This document shows, one piece after another, positions 38,232 to 46,627 of a DNA stretch of 64,000 nt; within the stretch, counting starts at the first letter, position 1; each line of letters opens with the position of its first letter. The notes below the pieces were generated by a model. It was not told the DNA's origin and searched no databases. It was given only the letters and a program-made list of their open reading frames with translations. Location: positions 266,757-330,756 of the forward strand of contig NZ_WBXO01000003.1 in NCBI RefSeq assembly GCF_008933955.1, given 5' to 3'. This stretch comes from Heliorestis acidaminivorans (GTDB lineage Bacteria > Bacillota > Desulfitobacteriia > Heliobacteriales > Heliobacteriaceae). The translations under genes were made by a program, and so were the position numbers.

Positions 38232-38447
38232 AAAAATGCAGACTTTATTATGAATAGCTTACTCTAGGTTGCACCTTTTTTAAATGGTTTTCTAATAAAG
38301 ATGAACTAACTTTTTATGATGATTCTGTTTAGCCTGCTTATGTCTCACCTCTTTTTAATTATATAAGAATCAAATCAGGCTCTGTGATAGCTCCCCTGAC
38401 GAAGTCTTGCTTCGCCTTTTGCCGCACTGAGCGTCGTGACACACGAG
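38232..38447. other. intergenic region with a block shared with the nrfHA leader
   Basis: No gene. At 38267-38290 GGTTGCACCTTTTTTAAATG closely matches 256-280, with weaker similarity continuing for about 30 more bases. Confidence 0.35.
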
Positions 38448-38463
38448 CGTCCCCTTGCCACCT
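38448..38463 (-). repeat. palindromic intergenic repeat, copy 3
   Basis: On the minus strand GGTGGCAAGGGGACG begins at the stop codon of the hybrid kinase, matching the left arm and core of the copies after nrfA and fixX. The right arm is diverged. Confidence 0.5.
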
Positions 38464-40726
38464 ATGTTGAAGACTCACCATTTGGAGAAAGCCATTGTTT
38501 CAAAATAGTGCTGACTTGCTCCGTCTTAATCGGCTTGCTGATATATTCATCCATTCCTGAATCAATACACCTCTGCCGATCTCCCTGCATAGCCATAGCT
38601 GTCATGGCAATAATGGGAATCCGCCGCTCACTGTTAGCTTCCCACTCACGAATGAGCCGGGTTGCTTCAAAACCATCTAGCTCAGGCATTTGACAGTCCA
38701 TTAAAATCAATTCAAACTCCCTTTCTTGGATCGCTTCGAAGGCTTCCCGGCCATTATGAGCAATAACGACCGCCAAACCCAATTTGTTGAGCAAAGATAC
38801 GGCCAACTTCTGGTTCACACGGTTATCTTCAGCCAGAAGAACAGGGCGCTCAATCTTCCACAGCGGAGGTTCGGAAGTTGCCGTCAAAGATGTACTTGCT
38901 GACCCAATGCTTTCAATAGGCAAGGACTCCGCTAAATCAAAGGGAATTGTGAAGAAAAAGGTTGAACCTTCCCCCTTCTTACTGGTGGCTCCAATTGCCC
39001 CTCCCATCAATTCAACAAGCTGTTTTGAGATGGCCAACCCAAGGCCTGTACCGCCATAGCTCCGGCTCATTGAGGTATCGGCTTGAACAAAGGGAGAAAA
39101 GAGTTTCTTCAGGTGCACTTCATCGATCCCAATGCCTGTATCGGTAATTGCGAAATGAATATTCATAGATTTTTCATCTTTCGATTGAACCGTTATTCTA
39201 CAACGAATCTGGCCGGAATGGGTAAATTTTATGGCATTACTTAATAGATTGAATAAAACCTGTCGCAACCGCGTGGGATCTCCTAATATAGCACTATCAA
39301 TTTGGGATGTAACATCGACGAAAAGGGTCAGATTTTTTTCATTGGCTTGTTTCGCAAAAAAATTAATCACACTCTGAACAGTGCTATTTAAATCGAAAGC
39401 GATATTTTCCAGAACAAGTTTGTTAGCTTCAACTTTTGAATAATCCAAAATATCGTTAACTACGATTAGAAGCACTTCGGTCGATTCTTGGATGGATAGG
39501 GCATAATCTTTTTGTTCTGTATTTAAAGAGGTCTTTAACAACAGATCATTCATCCCTAAGATTCCATTCATCGGTGTACGGATTTCATGGCTCATGATAG
39601 CCAAAAAACTACTTTTTGCACGATTGGCCTCCTCGGCCATTTCCTTCGCTTTCCTCAGTTCGGCTTCCGTTTTCTTTTTTTCGGTCATATTGCTAAGCAA
39701 AATGACTTTTCCAACATACTTGTTATTATTAAAAATTAGTGACAGACGGGAGTAAAAAAACAACCGCTCTTTACCATCGAAGACTTCAATATCGACTTCT
39801 TCAATGTTCCCAATAATTTGCTCCCTCAACCCAGGATAGTCTCTCAGCAGATCAGTAACCTTTTGCGTCAGGGCTGCAGCATTCAAGATGGGAAAGAAGG
39901 ATGCGGCGGTCGAATTGAATTCGATCAGTTTATCTGCAGGATCAAGAATAATGACACCATCTTGAATACTGTCAAAAACTTTATCATAGGCAATGGGAAT
40001 CAGATCAAAAAAACGTAAGTTCAAGACGGCAACTGCCATAAAAAACACCATAAAAGAAGTAAAAATGGGGGCTAAATCGAAGGGGCTGATTTTCGTAATA
40101 TATAGCACATGTCCAAACACCGGAGAGAGTAAGCCCATGATCATATAGTTAATGTTTCTACGATAAATGGGGGCCGCCTGGTTACGTAATCTAACCATAA
40201 TCAAGATTCCAAGGAGTAAACATAAATATATATATCCAACGAAGATCCAATACCAGAAGCCATGCCCAATCACAGCTGTGATAAAAGGTCCCGTTCTGTC
40301 AAATGAATAGCCAGCATGAAACCAATGGTTGAATTGGTTGGTATAGATTATGAAGTATGTAATCACTGGTATGGTTAGTATGGCCGTAAGACTCCATTTG
40401 TTAATATAGCGATCCATCTGGCTATAATACAAGCTCATGAGCAACCAAAATACCGGTATCAATGGTATGACCAAATACTGGAACTTCAACCAAAACAAGT
40501 ACTCCGGAACCGATTGACTAGTTAGGAAAAAAGAGTATCCCAAAGCATAGATACTAGTTACAAAGGATAATCCAACAAAGGCGTTGACTCCTGCTTTATT
40601 GCGGGATGATATATAGGCGTAAATTCCAAGTAGTAAAGTACCAATACTAGATAGTAGTGCCATAAATTTAAAAAAGTAAAATACATCAATATTCACTTTT
40701 GCTCCCACCTCAGCTAAGATAACCAC
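38462..40726 (-). CDS. hybrid histidine kinase with 7-helix membrane sensor
   Basis: A 754-aa kinase. The first 225 residues hold about seven membrane helices of the HisK_7TM type. A PAS domain (about 240-350) and a short coiled coil follow. The kinase core has [15 protein letters not shown] with the phospho-His, NLLSNAIKF, DTGIGID and GGTGLGLAIS. A C-terminal receiver has LILMDCQMPELDGFE as the phospho-Asp site. A GTG at 40696 preceded by GAGGTGGGAGC may be the true start. No HPt domain or response regulator adjoins it, so its output partner lies elsewhere. Confidence 0.92.
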   Translation of the reverse strand: MVILAEVGAKVNIDVFYFFKFMALLSSIGTLLLGIYAYISSRNKAGVNAFVGLSFVTSIYALGYSFFLTSQSVPEYLFWLKFQYLVIPLIPVFWLLMSLYYSQMDRYINKWSLTAILTIPVITYFIIYTNQFNHWFHAGYSFDRTGPFITAVIGHGFWYWIFVGYIYLCLLLGILIMVRLRNQAAPIYRRNINYMIMGLLSPVFGHVLYITKISPFDLAPIFTSFMVFFMAVAVLNLRFFDLIPIAYDKVFDSIQDGVIILDPADKLIEFNSTAASFFPILNAAALTQKVTDLLRDYPGLREQIIGNIEEVDIEVFDGKERLFFYSRLSLIFNNNKYVGKVILLSNMTEKKKTEAELRKAKEMAEEANRAKSSFLAIMSHEIRTPMNGILGMNDLLLKTSLNTEQKDYALSIQESTEVLLIVVNDILDYSKVEANKLVLENIAFDLNSTVQSVINFFAKQANEKNLTLFVDVTSQIDSAILGDPTRLRQVLFNLLSNAIKFTHSGQIRCRITVQSKDEKSMNIHFAITDTGIGIDEVHLKKLFSPFVQADTSMSRSYGGTGLGLAISKQLVELMGGAIGATSKKGEGSTFFFTIPFDLAESLPIESIGSASTSLTATSEPPLWKIERPVLLAEDNRVNQKLAVSLLNKLGLAVVIAHNGREAFEAIQEREFELILMDCQMPELDGFEATRLIREWEANSERRIPIIAMTAMAMQGDRQRCIDSGMDEYISKPIKTEQVSTILKQWLSPNGESST

Positions 40727-40897
40727 AAGAAGCCAGTAGCGTCGCCACCTTTAAAGGTAATATTCTCCATTGGATGGCAATGTCCTGCTATTGAAACAAC
40801 AAGTACTATCTAATCAATAGTCATAGTTGTTGCCATTTTTGTAGCGCTTCTTTTACTTGTGCTCCTGACTCGTTATTAAGTCACATAACGCAAAAAT
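40727..40897. other. intergenic region between hybrid kinase and glmS
   Basis: Holds the start signals of the minus-strand kinase. Nothing else recognised. Confidence 0.35.
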
Positions 40898-40929
40898 CCC
40901 CTGCACTGAATTATTAACCCATGCAGGGG
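40898..40929 (-). terminator. terminator downstream of glmS
   Basis: CCCCTGCA and TGCAGGGG arms with a 16-nt loop, followed on the minus strand by ATTTTTG. About 150 bases after the glmS stop, with three tandem repeats between. Confidence 0.75.
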
Positions 40930-40957
40930 ACTGATTGTTTTTAACTCTTCCGAGCCT

Positions 40958-41010
40958 AGTATACAACTTTTTAAGCCAGTATACGACTTTATTTCGGAGT
41001 ATAAAACTTT
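40958..41010 (-). repeat. three 13-bp direct repeats at 20-bp period
   Basis: AGTATACAACTTT, AGTATACGACTTT and AGTATAAAACTTT begin at 40958, 40978 and 40998. The exact 20-base spacing places each on the same DNA face. They lie in the glmS 3' region before its terminator. Confidence 0.7.
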
Positions 41011-41030
41011 ATTTTCAAACTACAACAGGA

Positions 41031-41073
41031 GCGGCCCCTTGCCAACACACAGTGGCAAGCGAAGCGGCCCCAT
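41031..41073 (-). repeat. palindromic intergenic repeat, copy 4
   Basis: Two inverted units: CGGCCCCTTGCC and GGCAAGCGAAGCGGCCCC separated by AACACACAGT, directly after the glmS stop. The GGCAAG/CTTGCC arms match the other copies; the core is GGGGCCGCTT instead of GGGGACGTTT. Confidence 0.55.
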
Positions 41074-41075
41074 GG

Positions 41076-42899
41076 CTACTCTACTGTTACGCTTTTGGCT
41101 AGGTTACGTGGCTTATCGACGTCACAACCACGCACGCAAGCTGTATAGTAAGCCAATAACTGCAATGGCACTACAGCAAGTAGAGGTGTCAATACAGGAT
41201 GAGTTCTTGGCACTGTTAAGACTACTTCAGCGTAGTTACCAATCTCTTCGTTGCCTTCTTGGGCTACAGCGATGATGTAGGCTCCGCGGGCACGGACTTC
41301 CTGGATATTAGAGATGGTCTTGTCGAGGACTTGTTCTTGTGTCGCTAGAGAGATAACTGGAATGCCTTCCGTAATCAGGGCTAGTGTACCATGCTTTAGC
41401 TCGCCAGCGGCGTAAGCTTCGGCGTGGATGTAGGAGATTTCTTTTAACTTGAGTGAGCCTTCCATAGCTACAGCGTAGTCCACACTGCGTCCGATGAAGA
41501 AGAGGTTTTCCCATTCTTTGATAGCTTCACTAACTGCTTTTACTTGTTCTGCCTGTTCTAAGACTTTCTCAATCTGAGCAGGCAAAGCTTGCATGGCTTC
41601 AGCTATTTCTTGAATCTTCTCTTTCTCTAGAGTGCCTCTAGCTTCTGCTAAGGCTAGAGCTAGGAAGTTCATAGCCGCTAGCTGAGTTGTGTAGGCTTTG
41701 GTTGATGCTACGGCAATCTCTGGTCCTGCTAAGGTGTAGAGCACTGAGTCGGCTTCTCGAGCAATGGAAGAACCGACAACGTTAGTGATAGCAAATACTT
41801 TAGCACCTTTGGACTTAGCTTCTCTTAGAGCGGCTAACGTATCGGCTGTTTCTCCTGATTGGCTTACTACAACCATGAGAGTTTTCTCATCTACCAGTGG
41901 GTTTCTATAGCGGAACTCAGAGGCGATATCGACTTCTACGGGAATGCGAGCTAAGTTTTCAATGGTGTATTTGCCTACTAAGCCGGAATGGTAAGCTGTG
42001 CCGCAAGCAACGATAGTTACGTTCCGCGCTTCTTTCAGAAGCTGACGATCAATAAGTACTTCATCTAAGTTAACGCCGCCGTTGATACGACCAGCTAAAG
42101 TATCGCGAATCGCTTTGGGCTGTTCATAAATCTCTTTGAGCATAAAGTGATCGTAACCGTTTTTCTCTGCCGCTACAGCATCCCACTTTACTTCAAAGAT
42201 TTCTTTATCGATGATTTCGCCGTTACATGCTTTTTTGACTGTTACTTTATCTTTCGTAAGGACTACCATTTCCCCATCGTTTAAGACGTAAGTTAGACGA
42301 GTATGAGCTAATATGGCTGGAATGTCGGACGCGAGGAAGTATTCGCCTTCACCAAGACCTACAACGAGAGGGCTATCTTTGCGAACTGCTACGATTTTGC
42401 CTGGTTCTTTGCGAGTAATGAAAGCACAAGCAAAAGAGCCTTCTAAGTCTTTAGCTACTTTACGCACTGCTTCTTCTAGATCGCCTTCGTAGTAGCTTTC
42501 TACTAGGTGAGCTAACACTTCTGTATCTGTTTGAGAGCAAAAATGATGACCGCTCTTGCTTAATCTATCTTTCAGGGCTAGGTAATTTTCTATAATACCG
42601 TTATGGACAACGGCAAATTCACCAGCGCAGTCCTGATGGGGATGAGAGTTCTCATCAGAAGGCTTACCATGAGTAGCCCAACGTGTATGGCCAATGCCAA
42701 TACAACCACAGGGAGCTGAGCCGTTTAATTTGTTTTCTAAGTTAGTCAATTTACCGACAGCTTTTTGTACTTGAATTACTTCATCTTCTAAGACGGCAAT
42801 ACCAGCGGAATCGTAACCACGATATTCGAGCTTTTTCAGCCCTTCCAGTAAGATAGGTGCTGCTTTTTTCGTCCCGATATAACCAACAATACCACACAT
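41076..42899 (-). CDS. glmS: glutamine-fructose-6-phosphate aminotransferase (isomerizing)
   Basis: GlmS makes glucosamine-6-phosphate from fructose-6-phosphate and glutamine, the first step to UDP-GlcNAc and cell wall. The 607-aa protein has the catalytic Cys after the start Met (MCGIVGYIG), the glutamine-binding GIGHTRWATHG, two SIS domains with SQSGETADT and ASTKAYTTQ, and the C-terminal DKPRNLAKSVTVE ending typical of GlmS. Its leader holds a glmS ribozyme, so expression is shut down by the product glucosamine-6-phosphate. Confidence 0.97.
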   Translation of the reverse strand: MCGIVGYIGTKKAAPILLEGLKKLEYRGYDSAGIAVLEDEVIQVQKAVGKLTNLENKLNGSAPCGCIGIGHTRWATHGKPSDENSHPHQDCAGEFAVVHNGIIENYLALKDRLSKSGHHFCSQTDTEVLAHLVESYYEGDLEEAVRKVAKDLEGSFACAFITRKEPGKIVAVRKDSPLVVGLGEGEYFLASDIPAILAHTRLTYVLNDGEMVVLTKDKVTVKKACNGEIIDKEIFEVKWDAVAAEKNGYDHFMLKEIYEQPKAIRDTLAGRINGGVNLDEVLIDRQLLKEARNVTIVACGTAYHSGLVGKYTIENLARIPVEVDIASEFRYRNPLVDEKTLMVVVSQSGETADTLAALREAKSKGAKVFAITNVVGSSIAREADSVLYTLAGPEIAVASTKAYTTQLAAMNFLALALAEARGTLEKEKIQEIAEAMQALPAQIEKVLEQAEQVKAVSEAIKEWENLFFIGRSVDYAVAMEGSLKLKEISYIHAEAYAAGELKHGTLALITEGIPVISLATQEQVLDKTISNIQEVRARGAYIIAVAQEGNEEIGNYAEVVLTVPRTHPVLTPLLAVVPLQLLAYYTACVRGCDVDKPRNLAKSVTVE

Positions 42900-42954
42900 A
42901 ATTTATAAATCCCCCTTTTTAATTATGCCTGACTCAAAAAGGGCATAAAAAAAA

Positions 42955-42991
42955 CGCCTCTGTTACCTCTCTGGCAACAAACTTTTAGGCG
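42955..42991 (-). terminator. intrinsic terminator between glmS ribozyme and glmS
   Basis: On the minus strand CGCCT and AGGCG form the base and GTTGCC/GGTAAC an inner stem; eight T follow directly (42954-42947). It lies inside the glmS leader, after the ribozyme and about 50 bases before the ATG, so it could attenuate glmS. Copies of ATGCCCTTTTT-AGTC flank it on both sides. Confidence 0.75.
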
Positions 42992-43196
42992 ACTAAAAAG
43001 GGCATAGTAATCCTGACACTCACTACAAGACTTTTTGTCCTTGCAATTACTTGCAAGCTTTGTAGTCTTGTTATCGACTATGAGTAGCCGAGGGGCATCC
43101 GCCGAAAACTTCGATAAACCCCTTCCTCGTCAACCGCTTATGACATATAAAAAGCCCCGTAATGGTGGAGCAGATCTGCCTGCGGTTCTGGCGCTA
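42992..43196 (-). ncRNA. glmS ribozyme (glucosamine-6-phosphate-activated)
   Basis: The minus strand carries the characteristic core: AGCGCCAGAAC at the cleavage site (cut expected between 43195 and 43194), then GTTGACGAGG, GGGGTTTATCGA, TTTTCGGCGGATGCC and CTCGGCT. These match the conserved pseudoknotted core known from Bacillus glmS. A long 3' stem (AAGACTACAA paired with TTGTAGTGAG-like sequence) corresponds to P4. The ribozyme cleaves its own mRNA when glucosamine-6-phosphate binds, and the shortened mRNA is then degraded. The exact 3' end is estimated. Confidence 0.93.
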
Positions 43197-43234
43197 TCTC
43201 TTCACTTGTCAGTTCTATAACTTTCTAGCCTTTT

Positions 43235-43250
43235 ATGCCTTTTTTAAGTC
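43235..43250 (-). promoter_or_regulatory. 5' arm of the glmS transcript complementary to terminator flanks
   Basis: GACTTAAAAAAGGCAT on the minus strand is expected to be the first 16 bases of the transcript. It is complementary to ATGCCCTTTTTGAGTC (42946-42931) with one wobble and one mismatch, and to ATGCCCTTTTTAGTC (43005-42991) with one bulge and one mismatch. Confidence 0.5.
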
Positions 43251-43256
43251 ATGATC

Positions 43257-43285
43257 ATTTTATCAGTGAGACAGGCAGTATGCAA
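43257..43285 (-). promoter_or_regulatory. glmS promoter
   Basis: On the minus strand TTGCAT (43285-43280), a 17-base spacer and TAAAAT (43262-43257), a good housekeeping promoter. The transcript should start near 43250, upstream of the ribozyme. Confidence 0.65.
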
Positions 43286-43393
43286 CCCTCGTTAGGCCAT
43301 TATTTTTTATGATTTTCTAATTTCTCTATTTTTTACTAATTATGTATGAGTGAAGTAGTCTACATTTGAAGTAGTGAGCTTCTGGTTGATGCC

Positions 43394-43460
43394 AAGCTTA
43401 TAAGTTTCCATTCTTATAAGCTTGTAGGGGTGATTCTTCTACAACCACCCCTACAAGCTT
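43394..43460. other. two overlapping hairpins between glmM and glmS promoter
   Basis: AAGCTTATAAG pairs with CTTATAAGCTT (43394-43423), and AAGCTTGTAGGGGTG pairs with CACCCCTACAAGCTT (43418-43460). The two stems share AAGCTT at 43418-43423, so they cannot both form fully. Four T follow on the plus strand only. It may end the glmM transcript, though the minus-strand tail is poor. Confidence 0.5.
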
Positions 43461-43556
43461 TTCATCATTAGGCATTAGGATTGTAGCTTAGAGCTTCTGC
43501 TTAGTGCTTTAGACTAGTGTTTTGGCTTTTTACTTTAGCGTTAAGTCATGCGCTCC

Positions 43557-44885
43557 CTAACAATACTGCCGAAAGACATTAGCTATACCTTCTACAATTG
43601 TTGTGAGTTCTTCTTTGTCAGGACCTTCACCCATGACACGAATTAAGGGCTCTGTACCAGAAGGTCTAACGAGTATGCGTCCTCTGCCTTCAAGCTTCTT
43701 CTTACCTTCGTCAATTGCTTTTTGAACTGCTGGTTCTTCCATACAACACTTGTCTTTGACTCGCACATTGACGAGTAGTTGTGGTAATTTATCCATTTGT
43801 CCAGCTAAAGCTGATAAAGGTAAGTTGCGCTCTTGTATAACTGAGAGCAGTTGCAGTCCCGTTAATAAGCCATCGCCTGTTGTGTTATGTTGCAAGAATA
43901 GAATATGACCTGATTGTTCGCCACCAAAGATTGCGCCTTCTTGTTGAAGAGCTTCTAAGACGTAGCGATCTCCTACTTTAGTTTCTACTATTTGAATACC
44001 TGCTTTTTTTAGGGCTAAGTGGAGTCCTAAGTTACTCATGACGGTAACTACAACGATGTTTTTGACGAGCTCTTTTTTCTCTTGCATATGTAAAGCGCAA
44101 GCAACCATGATCTGATCGCCATCGACGATTTGACCTTTTTCATCTACTGCAATCAAGCGATCAGCATCGCCATCAAAGGCTAGTCCTACATGAGCTTGAT
44201 GGTCAATGACAGCTTGCCTTAAGTCTTCAGGATGGGTTGAGCCACAAGCTTTGTTAATGTTCGTTCCGTCAGGCTGACAGTGCAGTTCTACTACTTCTGC
44301 TCCTAACTTAACAAAAAGCTTCGGGGCAATTTGTGAGGCGGCACCGTTAGCGCCGTCTAGCACAACTTTTAAGCCTGTTAAGTTGCCTTGAATTGTTCCT
44401 AAGAGAAAGTTAAGATAGCGATTTTCGGCATCTCCTATCTCGTAGACACGACCAATGTCTGTCCCTATAGGAGAAGGAATTGAATTGCCTTGGCAATGCT
44501 TTTCGATTTCTTCTTCTAAGGCATCAGAAAGTTTATAGCCATTGCTTCCCACAAATTTAATTCCGTTATCTTCTACAGGGTTATGAGAAGCCGAGATAAC
44601 GACACCTGCTGTTGCTTCTAGTTCCTTAGTTAAAAAAGCAATCCCCGGCGTGGGCAAGATTCCTACTTTTAATACATCTGCGCCCACAGAAGTAATCCCT
44701 GCAATCAGCGCTGCTTCTAACATATCACCAGATATGCGTGTGTCTTTACCAATTAGAATCTTAGGTTTCTCTACATGCTTACCAAGCACATAAGCGCCTG
44801 CGCGGCCAAGTCGAAAAGCCAACTCCGGCGTCAGCTCTCGATTGGCCACACCTCTCACACCATCTGTTCCAAAGAGTTTACTCAC
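43557..44885 (-). CDS. glmM: phosphoglucosamine mutase
   Basis: GlmM converts glucosamine-6-phosphate to glucosamine-1-phosphate. The 442-aa protein shows GTDGVRG near the start, the phosphoserine loop ISASHNP (Ser100), the metal loop FDGDADR, the sugar-binding GGEQSGH and the C-terminal phosphate-binding [12 protein letters not shown]. It lies 20 bases after the FAD oxidoreductase gene and is the last gene of the cdaA operon. GlmM is known to bind and restrain CdaA in other Firmicutes. Confidence 0.97.
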   Translation of the reverse strand: MSKLFGTDGVRGVANRELTPELAFRLGRAGAYVLGKHVEKPKILIGKDTRISGDMLEAALIAGITSVGADVLKVGILPTPGIAFLTKELEATAGVVISASHNPVEDNGIKFVGSNGYKLSDALEEEIEKHCQGNSIPSPIGTDIGRVYEIGDAENRYLNFLLGTIQGNLTGLKVVLDGANGAASQIAPKLFVKLGAEVVELHCQPDGTNINKACGSTHPEDLRQAVIDHQAHVGLAFDGDADRLIAVDEKGQIVDGDQIMVACALHMQEKKELVKNIVVVTVMSNLGLHLALKKAGIQIVETKVGDRYVLEALQQEGAIFGGEQSGHILFLQHNTTGDGLLTGLQLLSVIQERNLPLSALAGQMDKLPQLLVNVRVKDKCCMEEPAVQKAIDEGKKKLEGRGRILVRPSGTEPLIRVMGEGPDKEELTTIVEGIANVFRQYC

Positions 44886-44905
44886 GAAACGAATCTCCTT
44901 CTTTT

Positions 44906-46561
44906 TTACTCTCTAACTAATCGATAAGTCCCAATAATTGCTTCTGCTACTCTTAGGCCGTCTACGGCGGCACTAATTATACCTCCAGCGTAACCTGCGC
45001 CTTCTCCAGCGGGGTAGAGTCCTTCTACGCCTATAGATTGGTTGGACTCATCTCTGGTGATGCGCCAGGGCGCTGAAGTTCTTGTCTCTACGCCTGTTAA
45101 GACGGCATCGTGGCTGTCAAAGCCACTAATCTTACGACCAAAATCTTTCAACCCGGCAACGAGTCCTTCACCGATTTCTTTAGGTAGGCACTCTCGTAGG
45201 TTGGCCGCTACGACTCCTGGTCGATAGGTAGGCTCTATAGATAAGTCTGTTAAGTCACCTTTTTGATCTGCTAGAAAATCAGTCACCTTCTGGGCTGGTG
45301 CTTGATAATTTTCCCCACCAACTTGATAAGCTTTACGCTCCCAGATACGTTGAAGCTCCATGCCGCCTAGTGGGCCTGGGACAGGAAAGTCTTCTGGTTT
45401 TACGGAGACAACAAGTGCTGAGTTGGCTATACTGCTAGATCTGTCATATTCACTCATGCCATTAGTGACGACGCCTCCTTTTTCTGAAGCGGCGGCAACG
45501 ACGTGACCACCAGGACACATACAAAAAGAAAAGACAGTCCGATCTTGTTCTGTTAACTTGGCATGAAGTTGATAGTCAGCTACACCTAGACGAGGATGGC
45601 CTGCTCCTGGGCCGTATTGGGCTTTGTCAATAAGCTCTTGACGATGTTCTATACGCAGTCCTATAGCAAAAGCTTTTTCTGCTATGGGAACTTCTTGCTC
45701 ATATAAGTTTCGTACTGTATCTCTTGCACTGTGTCCTATAGCCAGAATTATAACTTCTGATTTTAGTTCTCCTCCTGGCGCAAGACCATCTAGTTCTATA
45801 CCTTTAGCTAAGCGTAGTCCGACTACTTTTTGCTTTAGAGCACCTTTTTCTAATAGTAAGCTCTCAACCCTAGCGCCAAAGTAGACGGTACCACCAAGAG
45901 CTTCTAGACGGCGTCGCATAGTGGCTACTACTTGTCTTAGTCGGTCTGTTCCTATATGAGGTTTGGCTTTTACTTTGATTTCCTCAGGTGCTCCAGCTTG
46001 GACTAACCATTCAAAAACCTCACCAATCCTACGATCGTGCGTTCTTGTCGTTAGCTTACCGTCAGAAAAAGTGCCTGCGCCGCCTTCACCGTACTGGACA
46101 TTAGAGTCAAGATTAAGTTGACCTGTCTGCCAGAACTGTTCTACATCGAGAGTTCTTTGCTCTACTGCTTGCCCTCTCTCTAGCAAAATAGGTCTATAGC
46201 CTGCTTCTGCTAACTTTAAGGCGGCAAAGTAGCCACAAGGTCCTGCACCGACTACTACGGGACGGTACTTTAAAGGCTCGCTTCCTCGCAAAAGGGGCGT
46301 TGTTACTTCTTCTTTAACTTGCACTATCTGATTATCTTTAGCTAGCAGAGAAGTCGAGACTTTTACGCCTGCTTGTAATTGTACTTCTACTGTGTAGACA
46401 AGGCGAAGTTCTTGCTTTTTGCGGGCATCAATTGCTTCTTTGACTACTTCAAGTGAAGCGATCTGGCCAGGGCGCAGAGCTAATCTTTTGGCCGCTTTTT
46501 TTAGGAGAACTTCTTTCTCCTCGTCGAGGCTTGTGCGTAGGTTAGAAATTCTATATTTCAA
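44906..46561 (-). CDS. FAD-dependent dehydrogenase of the COG2509 type
   Basis: A 551-aa flavoprotein of unknown substrate. A 90-residue N-terminal domain precedes the FAD motif [19 protein letters not shown] (about 106-124) and [25 protein letters not shown] and AIGHSARDT are landmarks of this family, and [13 protein letters not shown] near the end is the second FAD contact. It sits between cdaR and glmM in the same orientation with short gaps, so it belongs to the operon. Its link to c-di-AMP or cell-wall synthesis is unknown. Confidence 0.85.
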   Translation of the reverse strand: MKYRISNLRTSLDEEKEVLLKKAAKRLALRPGQIASLEVVKEAIDARKKQELRLVYTVEVQLQAGVKVSTSLLAKDNQIVQVKEEVTTPLLRGSEPLKYRPVVVGAGPCGYFAALKLAEAGYRPILLERGQAVEQRTLDVEQFWQTGQLNLDSNVQYGEGGAGTFSDGKLTTRTHDRRIGEVFEWLVQAGAPEEIKVKAKPHIGTDRLRQVVATMRRRLEALGGTVYFGARVESLLLEKGALKQKVVGLRLAKGIELDGLAPGGELKSEVIILAIGHSARDTVRNLYEQEVPIAEKAFAIGLRIEHRQELIDKAQYGPGAGHPRLGVADYQLHAKLTEQDRTVFSFCMCPGGHVVAAASEKGGVVTNGMSEYDRSSSIANSALVVSVKPEDFPVPGPLGGMELQRIWERKAYQVGGENYQAPAQKVTDFLADQKGDLTDLSIEPTYRPGVVAANLRECLPKEIGEGLVAGLKDFGRKISGFDSHDAVLTGVETRTSAPWRITRDESNQSIGVEGLYPAGEGAGYAGGIISAAVDGLRVAEAIIGTYRLVRE

Positions 46562-46627
46562 CTGGTCTTCTGTCTCCTTCGTAGCTGTTGATCATTCTTT
46601 CGTCTGTAGTTACTACTTAGTTAGCAA

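Noticed and set aside
40958..41010. Possible CRISPR fragment
   Set aside because: Repeats are 13 bases with 7-base gaps, only three units, and no cas genes are present.
43035..43220. Plus-strand ORF over the glmS ribozyme
   Set aside because: It is a chance frame antisense to a structured RNA.
42931..43250. Inverted repeats around the glmS leader as ends of a mobile element
   Set aside because: The enclosed sequence is a conserved glmS ribozyme in its normal place, and there is no transposase or target duplication. An RNA pairing role fits better.
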